64,000 nt of DNA from G963665925 sp963678925 (GTDB lineage Bacteria > Bacillota > Clostridia > Peptostreptococcales > Acidaminobacteraceae): positions 1,922,001 through 1,986,000 of the forward strand of contig OY787533.1 of NCBI GenBank assembly GCA_963678925.1. The letters run 5' to 3'. Positions 41,347-48,622 of the stretch are shown here, in pieces. The position numbers and the translations under genes were made by a program. Within the stretch, counting starts at the first letter, position 1. Each line of letters begins with the position of its first letter. The notes under the pieces were generated by a model, which worked only from the letters and a program-made list of their open reading frames with translations, was not told the DNA's origin and searched no databases.

Positions 41347-41377
41347 ATGGGAGAGCTGAAGACCTTTGGCTCTCCCA
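41347..41377 (+). other. Hairpin between the rubredoxin genes
   Basis: TGGGAGAGC and GCTCTCCCA pair around 13 bases. No T-run follows, so it may be a processing or partial termination structure within a co-transcript. Confidence 0.45.
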
Positions 41378-41402
41378 GACATTGAAATAGGAGATGAAGA
41401 AC

Positions 41403-41564
41403 ATGAAAAAGTTTGAATGTGAACCATGCGGTTATATCTACGATCCTGAAGCGGGCGACCCAGATGGCGGTATCGCACCAGGTACGGCATTTGAAGATAT
41501 CCCAGAGGATTGGGTATGTCCAGTATGTGGCGTTGGTAAAGACATGTTTGTGGTTGTCGAGTAA
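41403..41564 (+). CDS. Rubredoxin 2
   Basis: A 53 aa rubredoxin (MKKFECEPCGYIYDPEAGDP), with CEPCGY and CPVCG iron knuckles. From residue 17 to 49 it is nearly identical to rubredoxin 1, so the pair probably arose by tandem duplication, and the first knuckle then diverged. AGGAGATGAAGAAC precedes the ATG. It sits 100 bases after rubredoxin 1 and 43 bases before perR. Confidence 0.96.
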   Translation: MKKFECEPCGYIYDPEAGDPDGGIAPGTAFEDIPEDWVCPVCGVGKDMFVVVE

Positions 41565-41607
41565 CTGTCCCGTAGCACGTATTTAAGGAGAGGGGAAACG
41601 GTTACAG

Positions 41608-42030
41608 ATGGCTATTCAAGTTGAGAATATAGGGGAATTTCTTAAATCTAACAACATAAAACCATCTTATCAGAGAATAAAGATTTATGAATATTTAATG
41701 GGAACTACAGAGCATCCTACGGTGGATGCCATTTACAGGGCGCTCCTGCCGAGCATTCCGACATTATCTAAAACGACTGTCTACAACACGCTTAATCTTT
41801 TTGTAGATCATCAGATTGCGCTTCTGATTACCATTGAGGAAAATGAAACGCGATATGATGCAGATACATCCACACATGGGCATTTCAAATGTGATGTGTG
41901 CGGGGGTGTGCTTGATTTCAGAACAGACCTGAGCGTGCTTGAAATTGACCAGCTCCAGGGATGTCAAATCAAGGAGCAGCATATTTATTTTAGAGGAACT
42001 TGCCGCACGTGCCTTGGAAAAAACAGTTAA
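41608..42030 (+). CDS. Fur-family peroxide-type regulator (PerR-like)
   Basis: A 140 aa Fur-family repressor. The winged helix covers residues about 10-85 (SYQRIKIYEYLMGTTEHPTV, PTLSKTTVYNTLNLF). The metal-sensing region has the PerR-like Asp in RYDADTSTHGHFKC, and there are two structural-zinc CxxC pairs (CDVCGG and CRTC). Its place among superoxide reductase, ferritin and rubredoxin genes, with PerR-type boxes upstream, supports the PerR role over iron (Fur) sensing. AAGGAGAGGGG precedes the ATG. Confidence 0.85.
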   Translation: MAIQVENIGEFLKSNNIKPSYQRIKIYEYLMGTTEHPTVDAIYRALLPSIPTLSKTTVYNTLNLFVDHQIALLITIEENETRYDADTSTHGHFKCDVCGGVLDFRTDLSVLEIDQLQGCQIKEQHIYFRGTCRTCLGKNS

Positions 42031-42067
42031 TGTGTTTAATTACATAAGAAGTTGAGGAGGAGTTATT

Positions 42068-42448
42068 ATGCCAAAGAGATTAGAAATCTATAAATGTGAA
42101 CTTTGTGGTAATGTTGTAGAAGTATTCCACGGCGGCGCTTCTATTCCAGTATGCTGTGGTCAGCAAATGGGTCTACTCGAAGAAATGACTGCCGATCAAT
42201 CAACAGAAAAACACGTTCCTATGATTGAAGAAATCGAAGGCGGCTACAAGGTTACTGTAGGCTCGACACTTCACCCAATGACAGATGCACACTACATTGA
42301 GTGGATTGAACTGATCTCAGGTGACGAAGTGCTTCGCAAGCACCTCAATCCAGGCGATGAGCCAGTAGCAGTGTTCAAGACAGATGCAAAAGAAGTTGTG
42401 GCACGCGAGTACTGCAATATCCACGGACTGTGGAAGAACGAAAAATAG
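42068..42448 (+). CDS. Desulfoferrodoxin (superoxide reductase)
   Basis: A 126 aa class I (2Fe) superoxide reductase. The N-terminal Fe(SCys)4 desulforedoxin domain has CELCG and PVCCGQ. The catalytic Fe(His)4Cys centre is built from KHVPM, GSTLHPMTDAHY and the C-terminal EYCNIHGLW. It reduces superoxide to peroxide without making oxygen, using rubredoxin as donor; both rubredoxins are adjacent. GAGGAGGAGTT precedes the ATG. Confidence 0.96.
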   Translation: MPKRLEIYKCELCGNVVEVFHGGASIPVCCGQQMGLLEEMTADQSTEKHVPMIEEIEGGYKVTVGSTLHPMTDAHYIEWIELISGDEVLRKHLNPGDEPVAVFKTDAKEVVAREYCNIHGLWKNEK

Positions 42449-42459
42449 GAAAACCATAC

Positions 42460-42492
42460 ACCTGCCAGCGGCATATCGCTGGCAGGTTTTAT
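42460..42492 (+). terminator. Terminator after the superoxide reductase gene
   Basis: ACCTGCCAGCG and CGCTGGCAGGT pair around GCATAT, followed by TTTT. Confidence 0.75.
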
Positions 42493-42533
42493 GAATAACA
42501 TACTATTAGCGGGATGAAAAGGAGACGACAACC

Positions 42534-43043
42534 ATGATAAACCAAAGAGTTGCAGATGCAATCAATGCTCAAATCAATGCGGAATTGTATTCGGCTTATC
42601 TATATCTTTCAATGTCAGCTTACTTTGAAGATGAGAATCTTGCGGGATTTGCAAACTGGATGCGCGTTCAGTTCGAAGAAGAGCAGTTCCATGCAATGAA
42701 GTTCTTCAATTACCTGAGCGAGCGCGGGGGTCGCGTTACGCTTGAAGCTATTGAAAAGCCAAAAGTTGAGTGGGCAAATATCGTTGAAGTATTTGAAGAG
42801 ACCCTGGAGCATGAGCGCCACGTGACATCTCTGATCAACAACCTGATGGATATCGCACATGAAGAGCGTGATCATGCAACAGCATCATTCCTTCAGTGGT
42901 ATATCGATGAGCAGGTTGAAGAAGAGGCAGCTGCTGAGAGCATTCTGACACAGCTTAAGTTCATTGGCGGACAAGGCAATGCGATTCTCATGCTTGATCG
43001 AGAAATGGCAGCAAGAGTCTTTACACCACCTGCAGCTGAATAA
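42534..43043 (+). CDS. Ferritin
   Basis: A 169 aa non-heme ferritin (FtnA type) that oxidises and stores iron. The ferroxidase ligands are visible: E in INAELYSAYLYLS, EExxxH in FEEEQFHAMKF, and E in the DIAHEERDHATASFLQWYIDEQ region. GAAAAGGAGACG precedes the ATG. It closes the oxidative-stress cluster and limits Fenton chemistry. A terminator follows at 43087. Confidence 0.95.
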   Translation: MINQRVADAINAQINAELYSAYLYLSMSAYFEDENLAGFANWMRVQFEEEQFHAMKFFNYLSERGGRVTLEAIEKPKVEWANIVEVFEETLEHERHVTSLINNLMDIAHEERDHATASFLQWYIDEQVEEEAAAESILTQLKFIGGQGNAILMLDREMAARVFTPPAAE

Positions 43044-43086
43044 ATTTAAAAGAAGGTCAGAAAACAGCATTTTGTGTTTTCTGCAG

Positions 43087-43120
43087 TAAAAAGGGTGAGC
43101 CTAGGCTCACCCTTTTTTAT
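43087..43120. terminator. Bidirectional terminator after ferritin
   Basis: AAAAAGGGTGAGCC and GGCTCACCCTTTTTT are a perfect inverted repeat with TA at the centre, between the convergent ferritin and 43201 genes. Confidence 0.85.
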
Positions 43121-43200
43121 GGGATATGTTTAGTCAGTAGGTAGGTCTACTTAACTGAAACCCGGATTATGAAAGGATATGTTGAAAGTTGCCCACTGGC

Positions 43201-44664
43201 CTAGGCACTTTCATACCGGATATTCTCAGAAGGAACCCCCAGGGATTCCAGTTTTCTGATGGATGCGTTGACCATAGGTGGCGGTCCGCACATGTAGACC
43301 TTATATTCTGACAGGTCGATGTCTTCCATGTGATCTGTAACAAAGCCTTTTCTGCCGGTCCAGTTTTCATCAAAGGCAATAATCTTTCTAAACTCAAAGG
43401 CTGGATTCTCTGTCTCCATTCTTTCAAATGAATCCGAGTAAATCAGCTCGTCTTCCTTGTTGGCGCCATAGAGGAGCTTAAACTCCGTGACTGCACCAGG
43501 GTTCTCTATGAGATCGCGGACAATGGGAACAAATGGTGTGATGCCAATGCCGCCTCCAACTAGAAGAACCTTCTTGTCATTCTTGTTGATGACGATATCC
43601 CTGCCCATAGGACCCTCCAGTATGACCGCGTCCCCTTCTTTAAAGTTTTCTGAAATAAGTCCAGTGCCGTAACCGTTTGGAACCCGTTTTACGGTGACGC
43701 TGACACTTCTTCCATCTTCGTTGAAGGAGGAAATGGAGTAGGCTCTGAACATTTCAGGATCATCCTTGATTTTAACCAGAATGAACTGGCCTGCCTTGTA
43801 GTCAACCCGCTCAGGTGTGACAAATCTGAAGGTGTATTCAGCAACATCGTCTTTCAGCTGTTTGATGGTTTCAATGACTGCAGAAATACGCTGTCTCTGT
43901 TCATAGCCTTCAAGGCTGACATGCTTTTTAAGAACGCCCGCAGTCTTTTCGTTGGTAAGCGTGAGAATGTGTGCAGGACAGTTTTCTACACAGGTTGAGC
44001 AGCGTATGCAAGCTTCATCGTCAAACTGATTGCTGTCGGTAAACTGTGTATAAGGTGTTAGCTGCATAGGACAGACGCGGGCGCATTTTCCGCAGCTGTG
44101 ACACATTTCAGTACGTGAGGCAGTGACCTTTTCATCGGTCAGCTTTGTTACGCCAAGTTTTTTTCCAAGGCGATAGGAGTAGCGCTGCATGAAGCCCATG
44201 GGGCAGAAATTACACCATGTTCTCGGTGCAAAGAAGAGCGCCAGAGTGCCCCCGAGGATGGTTACCATGAGGTAGCTGCCAACGAAAATCATGCCAATCT
44301 TATCGAAAAAAGATGCCGAGCCGTAGATGGCGGCTACCTTTATGAACTTTGTGACCAGCTTTGCGGAAAACCATCCAAAGAATAGAATTCCAAGCCACTT
44401 GTTCCTGAAGAGTGCGGGTATGTTTTTGTTGCGGCTGAAGCGCATGAAGACGGAGTCAAAGAGACTTCCGTGGGCACAGATGTTTCCACACCAGAATCTG
44501 CCCTTGAAAAAAGAGTAGAGCAGCAGTCCGATGATGACAGGTATAACCAGCAGTCCTAGCTTTGGATACCAGAGTCCACCGACTGCGACTGTAAGGGTGA
44601 AAAGAAACCCATATTTTCTGATTAAAGTAAATGTACGATTAGTCTTAATATGAAATGCCGACAT
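43201..44664 (-). CDS. NapH-like membrane / ferredoxin / FNR-type reductase fusion
   Basis: A 487 aa fusion. The N-terminal membrane domain (about residues 12-190, four helices) has NapH/NosR-type cysteine motifs (WCGNICAHGSLFD and WCNFCPMGF). Two [4Fe-4S] ferredoxin motifs follow (CHSCGKCARVCP and CIRCSTCVENCP, about 205-255). The C-terminal ferredoxin-NADP reductase domain (about 275-487) has RAYSISSF for FAD, VGGGIGITPFVPI for NAD(P) and YMCGPPPMV. It likely moves electrons between NAD(P)H and a membrane or cytoplasmic acceptor. A C/G-run palindrome of the CsoR type lies in its promoter, linking it to the persulfide operon. Confidence 0.88.
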   Translation of the reverse strand: MSAFHIKTNRTFTLIRKYGFLFTLTVAVGGLWYPKLGLLVIPVIIGLLLYSFFKGRFWCGNICAHGSLFDSVFMRFSRNKNIPALFRNKWLGILFFGWFSAKLVTKFIKVAAIYGSASFFDKIGMIFVGSYLMVTILGGTLALFFAPRTWCNFCPMGFMQRYSYRLGKKLGVTKLTDEKVTASRTEMCHSCGKCARVCPMQLTPYTQFTDSNQFDDEACIRCSTCVENCPAHILTLTNEKTAGVLKKHVSLEGYEQRQRISAVIETIKQLKDDVAEYTFRFVTPERVDYKAGQFILVKIKDDPEMFRAYSISSFNEDGRSVSVTVKRVPNGYGTGLISENFKEGDAVILEGPMGRDIVINKNDKKVLLVGGGIGITPFVPIVRDLIENPGAVTEFKLLYGANKEDELIYSDSFERMETENPAFEFRKIIAFDENWTGRKGFVTDHMEDIDLSEYKVYMCGPPPMVNASIRKLESLGVPSENIRYESA

Positions 44665-44685
44665 TCAAACCTCCTATGTACTATG

Positions 44686-44711
44686 ATTTTACCCCTCCCC
44701 ATAGGGGGTGT
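44686..44711 (-). promoter_or_regulatory. CsoR/CstR-type operator before the NapH-FNR fusion gene
   Basis: TACCCCTCCCCATAGGGGGTG at 44690-44710 resembles the C4...G7 palindromes at 36012-36030. On the minus strand a TAAAAT -10 overlaps at 44691-44686, with no good -35. A repressor bound here would block the promoter. Confidence 0.55.
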
Positions 44712-44864
44712 GTTAGAAACTATCATACACGAAGCCAAAGGGATTATCAAGATATTTTTATTAATCAGATAATTCGAAAAAGTCGAATATTGTGTTTGAA
44801 CATGCCTTCAGATGTTATAAAATAGTATGTGATAGTTCATGTGAAAGGCAAAAGAGGTGTGATG

Positions 44865-45722
44865 ATGAAAAAAATGCTTGTTATAGACGGCACGGCGCTG
44901 TCCTATAAGGCTTTTGCCAGTGGAACCTACTCTGGAGCTGTAACAGCAACGGGACACAAGGTACCCATGCTTGCCCATTTTATGACGTATTTGCTGGAAC
45001 TCATGGGACGGTACGAGCCTTCGGCTCTGGTTATTGCCTTTGGAAAGCAGGACGTGGAGCCGGATATTATGAAGAATCCCTCCTACAAGATCCAATTTGC
45101 ACTTCTGAAGGTGCTGATTGAGTCCCTGGAAATTGAATGTGCAGTTACAGAAGGTCCTGTGCTCGACCTGATCAAGGCGGTTGTCATAAGCGGTGAGGAA
45201 GAGGAATACAAGACCTATATCGCGACATCTGAGGAGAAGAGCTTTCAGCTGATATCGAAGCGGACCCATGTCATTCTGTTCGGCAAAGGCAGGGATGTGC
45301 ACTATAATCCCAATAAGTTCTACCTTGAATATGGTATTGAGGCTGCATTTTATCCCGATTACTTTGCCTTGACCGGCCATGGTACAGACAATGTGCCCGG
45401 CATTCCAGGCATAGGGGAGAAGACGGCAGTGCGTATTTTGCAGGAGTACGGCAGAGTGGAACACATCATGAGCAATATCAATGTGATTACCGATCACAGA
45501 CTGAGGGATCTCTTCGATCTTTATCAGGAGGAAATCATTCTGGGTGTTGAAACCGAGAGACTCCAGTCCCTCGATACATACGTAGCCGATTATGAAGCCA
45601 TGGCATTTTCCGGGTTTGATACCAGTGCTCAGGATGTAATGACGCATTTTGGTCTTTCGACCCTTCTTGACACTTCAACGGAGGATAGCGCGGGGCTGCC
45701 GCTGCTGGAGTATATGGACTAG
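44865..45722 (+). CDS. Degenerate 5'-3' exonuclease (PolA N-terminal-like)
   Basis: A 285 aa protein of the FEN/5'-3' exonuclease fold. It has MLVIDGTALSYKAF at the start and the H3TH DNA-binding motif in GTDNVPGIPGIGEKTAVRIL (residues about 165-190). Several catalytic carboxylates look altered: the usual EADD block reads GPVLDLI, and the TGDKDLLQL-type motif reads TSEEKSFQL. It may bind DNA structures without cutting. ATG 44865 follows AAGAGGTG; ATG 44862 and GTG 44829 are alternatives. It is monocistronic with a terminator near 45770. Confidence 0.75.
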   Translation: MKKMLVIDGTALSYKAFASGTYSGAVTATGHKVPMLAHFMTYLLELMGRYEPSALVIAFGKQDVEPDIMKNPSYKIQFALLKVLIESLEIECAVTEGPVLDLIKAVVISGEEEEYKTYIATSEEKSFQLISKRTHVILFGKGRDVHYNPNKFYLEYGIEAAFYPDYFALTGHGTDNVPGIPGIGEKTAVRILQEYGRVEHIMSNINVITDHRLRDLFDLYQEEIILGVETERLQSLDTYVADYEAMAFSGFDTSAQDVMTHFGLSTLLDTSTEDSAGLPLLEYMD

Positions 45723-45773
45723 TCATTTTTCAGGCCATGTGTTACGTAAATTTCAATCATTATTTTAAGTGAG

Positions 45774-45797
45774 TGGGTCCCTTGAAGACCCACTTTT
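45774..45797 (+). terminator. Terminator before pepT-like gene
   Basis: AGTGGGTC and GACCCACT pair around CCTTGAA, then TTTTG. It ends the exonuclease transcript. Confidence 0.65.
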
Positions 45798-45877
45798 GTT
45801 ATTATATAAGGGAGCGTTCGTAAGAAGCATTACAGACAATCATGTGTGGAGTATAGAGTGTTTGAGGAGGATTTATT

Positions 45878-46987
45878 ATGGTGAACCAAGAGAGAGTGGT
45901 AGAGCGTTTTTTAAAGTATGTTCAAATTGACAGCGAAACGCGCAATGAAAAAGAATTTGCAGACATGCTTGTTGAGGAAATGAAGGCAATGGGCCTTGAA
46001 ATACAAAGAGACAATGCCGGTGCACCGGTTGGCTCAAATACCGACAATATCATCGCAAGATTGAAAGGCAACACAGATCAGCAATCTGTTTTCTTCAGTG
46101 CCCATATGGATACGGTAACACCAGGTAACGGCATTAAGCCAATTGTTGAAGATGGAATTATCAAGTCAGATGGAACGACGGTTCTGGGTGGTGATGACAA
46201 AGCGGGCATCGTTGCCATTATGGAAGCCTTCCAAGTCCTCATTGAAGAGGGTCTGCCCCACGGCACTGTTGAAGCCGTGATTACCATAGCAGAAGAGGGC
46301 GGACTGAATGGATCGAAGAACCTGGACTACAGTCTGGTAGAATCAAAGCTGGGCTTTGTACTTGACTCAGGTGGTAAGACAGGCGAGGTCATCGTACAGG
46401 GACCGGCGCAGGATAAAATTGATGTAGTGATCAAAGGCAGACCAGCACATGCGGGTGTCGCACCAGAAGAGGGCATCAGCGCAATCATGGTTGCATCGGA
46501 AGCCATCAGCAATATGAAGCTTCTTCGTATTGACTCTGAAACGACTGCAAATATTGGTTCTATCGAGGGTGGTCAGGTTACAAACATCGTGTGTCCTGAA
46601 GTGAAAATCAAGGCAGAAGCCCGTTCACTTTCAAATGAGAAGCTGGATGCCCAATCAGCACATATGGCGAAATGCTTTGAAGATGCAGCTGAAAAGTTCG
46701 GCGCTCAGGCCATTGTTCAAATTGACCGCGCTTACAGTGCCTTTAAGGTTGAAGCGTCGGATGAAATCATTGCGATCATAAGAAAAGCAATGGGCGCACT
46801 GGATGCTGAGGTTCAGCTTAAGGCTTCAGGTGGTGGCTCTGATACGAACATTTATAATGGAAACGGCATTAAGGCAATTAACTTGGGTGTGGGCATGCAG
46901 AAGGTTCATACGCTTGATGAATTTATCGAAATTGCCGATCTTGTAAAAAGTGCTGAAATGTGTGTTGAGATTGTAAAGAACGTCTAG
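45878..46987 (+). CDS. M20-family peptidase, PepT-like
   Basis: A 369 aa zinc peptidase of the M20 family. Metal ligands are in FSAHMDTVTPG, LGGDDKAGIVA, TIAEEGGLNGS (general-base EE), and HTLDEFI near the C-terminus; LDSGG carries a further Asp. It matches the tripeptidase T-like (PepT2/YqjE-type) group and would release amino acids from short peptides in the cytoplasm. GAGGAGGATTT precedes the ATG. Terminator at 47025. Confidence 0.88.
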   Translation: MVNQERVVERFLKYVQIDSETRNEKEFADMLVEEMKAMGLEIQRDNAGAPVGSNTDNIIARLKGNTDQQSVFFSAHMDTVTPGNGIKPIVEDGIIKSDGTTVLGGDDKAGIVAIMEAFQVLIEEGLPHGTVEAVITIAEEGGLNGSKNLDYSLVESKLGFVLDSGGKTGEVIVQGPAQDKIDVVIKGRPAHAGVAPEEGISAIMVASEAISNMKLLRIDSETTANIGSIEGGQVTNIVCPEVKIKAEARSLSNEKLDAQSAHMAKCFEDAAEKFGAQAIVQIDRAYSAFKVEASDEIIAIIRKAMGALDAEVQLKASGGGSDTNIYNGNGIKAINLGVGMQKVHTLDEFIEIADLVKSAEMCVEIVKNV

Positions 46988-47024
46988 TAAGGATACTTGA
47001 AAACTAAAATCTTTGATAAAAAAC

Positions 47025-47061
47025 AAGCCCCTGAATGCAGTCGATGCACCAGGGGCTTTTC
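47025..47061 (+). terminator. Terminator after the PepT-like gene
   Basis: AAGCCCCTG and CAGGGGCTT pair around 17 bases that include TGCA..TGCA, then TTTT. Confidence 0.8.
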
Positions 47062-47193
47062 AATCTTGACATATAAATATTCAAATGGTACTATTAAGGA
47101 TACATAAGTTATACGAAATATACCTTAACACTTAATTATATCACATTTATTTTCATTTGTCAATAAGCAGTTTTGAGATTTTAGGAGGATGCT

Positions 47194-47628
47194 ATGAACA
47201 AGGTACAGTTGTACGCATTTACATCTGCCCTGGACCTGCCCCAGATGCAGATACGCCTGAACGAGCGGCTTGTAGGTTCTGGAATAGTACTGACAGCCAA
47301 CGATGTGGCGATCATTGCAGAGTCAAGATCTGATATTTTAGGGCGCTATGGACGTCTTGCCCTCAATTCGGAAGTGATTGAAGATATCATCGTTCGATTT
47401 AGCAGTTCTACCTATATTCAAACGGATGTCTTCGTGGATACTGTGCTTGAGCTGTATGAAATTTTCCAATATATCAAGCATGAAACGCTTGATGAAGTAT
47501 TTGATGACGAGATTCTCGACTATATGGAAGAGGCCTTCAACGGAACTTGTCAGGGATCCCTCCAGTACCTGGGTGAAAAGAAGGCCAATGATTTCATAAG
47601 ATCTTACAGAGGACTGGAGGATGACTAA
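47194..47628 (+). CDS. Uncharacterised protein, first of a pair (DUF6323-like)
   Basis: A 144 aa soluble, helical, acidic protein (MNKVQLYAFTSALDLPQMQI...). It resembles the short partner of a clostridial two-gene pair that I recall as DUF6323/DUF6179, but I am not certain of the family name. No catalytic motif is visible. TTAGGAGGATGCT precedes the ATG. The next gene starts one base after its stop, implying coupled translation and perhaps a two-protein complex. Confidence 0.65.
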   Translation: MNKVQLYAFTSALDLPQMQIRLNERLVGSGIVLTANDVAIIAESRSDILGRYGRLALNSEVIEDIIVRFSSSTYIQTDVFVDTVLELYEIFQYIKHETLDEVFDDEILDYMEEAFNGTCQGSLQYLGEKKANDFIRSYRGLEDD

Positions 47629-47629
47629 T

Positions 47630-48580
47630 ATGACAGCTCAGGTGATTAAAGCAGGTAAAGTCAGTGATCTGAAGGGGCTTATTCAAGAGGCCAAGCTTTC
47701 AGGGGCTATTTCGGACCATCAGGTTTTTCAGTTGAACAATGAAATCGGCATGCTCCTGCATCGCCATTTTACAGATTTTACAGGAGCGCAGTCGGGCAGT
47801 CTGTCGAAGGAACGCATTGAGCAGTTGTACGCGTCATGGATGTTCATTATGGATTTGTATATTGCAGATTCTGAAGTACTTGACTTGGACATTTCCATAG
47901 GTGCCGAGTCTCTTGACGCGCTTTTTAAGGATGCCTACGCCTACATTCAGATTCTGCTCAGTGAAATGCGCGTGGCCTTTTCGCAGTTTTGCAAAAGACG
48001 GATCAGACTCCCAAACACCATCTATGAGGACACCTTTGAGAAAGCCCTGCCTAAGTTCTTTAAGGCGTATAACTTCTGCTATGACGCGGCGAACACGGTC
48101 ACGGACCTGGATTACCCCCTAGGTATACCAGTTTCTGAAGATCTGGAGGGGATACGTTATATCAGGGCCTATATTGAGCATCTTGAGATTGAAAATGATG
48201 TGCTTCGATACTTTGAAGGGTCAGATCGGCAGAGGCTCCTAAACCGGTTTTCGAAAGTATATGGGATGGGCTACAGGGATCTGCCGATGAACATATTTGA
48301 AATTGCGGTTGTAAACCATTTTTTCAATATGTCAGCATTGCCAGGTGCGCTCCAGCTTGTCATTGATTCGAGTATCCGCAGACACTACGTCAAGCATCTT
48401 GAGTCCCTGGATGAAAAGGAACTGCATGTGCATATGCAAGGGGCCTTAAAAGCCTATCTGGCACAGGTGCCCTTCTTTACAGATGGGCAAAAGGCCTATA
48501 TTGAAATCTGTCTGGCCAACCGGATTCCGTCTCTTGAAGCAGCTATTCTCGAGGACAATATTGACTGTGTGTGGCTTTAG
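47630..48580 (+). CDS. Uncharacterised protein, second of a pair (DUF6179-like)
   Basis: A 316 aa soluble helical protein with several aromatic-rich stretches (LHRHFTDFTGAQSGSL, YASWMFIMDLYIADSEVLD, YNFCYDAANTVTDLDYPLG, IYGMGYRDLPMNIFEIAVVN-type). No known catalytic motif. ATG 47630 was chosen over ATG 47621 because GGAGG at 47616-47620 is then nine bases upstream. It is tightly coupled to the previous gene. The function of the pair is unknown; spore- or stress-related roles are speculation. Confidence 0.65.
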   Translation: MTAQVIKAGKVSDLKGLIQEAKLSGAISDHQVFQLNNEIGMLLHRHFTDFTGAQSGSLSKERIEQLYASWMFIMDLYIADSEVLDLDISIGAESLDALFKDAYAYIQILLSEMRVAFSQFCKRRIRLPNTIYEDTFEKALPKFFKAYNFCYDAANTVTDLDYPLGIPVSEDLEGIRYIRAYIEHLEIENDVLRYFEGSDRQRLLNRFSKVYGMGYRDLPMNIFEIAVVNHFFNMSALPGALQLVIDSSIRRHYVKHLESLDEKELHVHMQGALKAYLAQVPFFTDGQKAYIEICLANRIPSLEAAILEDNIDCVWL

Positions 48581-48595
48581 ATTCATGCATAAAAA

Positions 48596-48622
48596 TAGAG
48601 GGGCGATTGCCCCTCTTTATTG
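48596..48622. terminator. Bidirectional terminator
   Basis: AGAGGGGC and GCCCCTCT pair around GATT, with T/A-rich flanks, between the pair and the convergent GGDEF gene. Confidence 0.75.

Noticed and set aside
44808..45647. 279-codon minus-strand frame opposite the exonuclease-like gene
   Set aside because: The plus-strand frame has a clear fold motif and ribosome binding site; the antisense frame is rich in His/Leu shadow composition without motifs.
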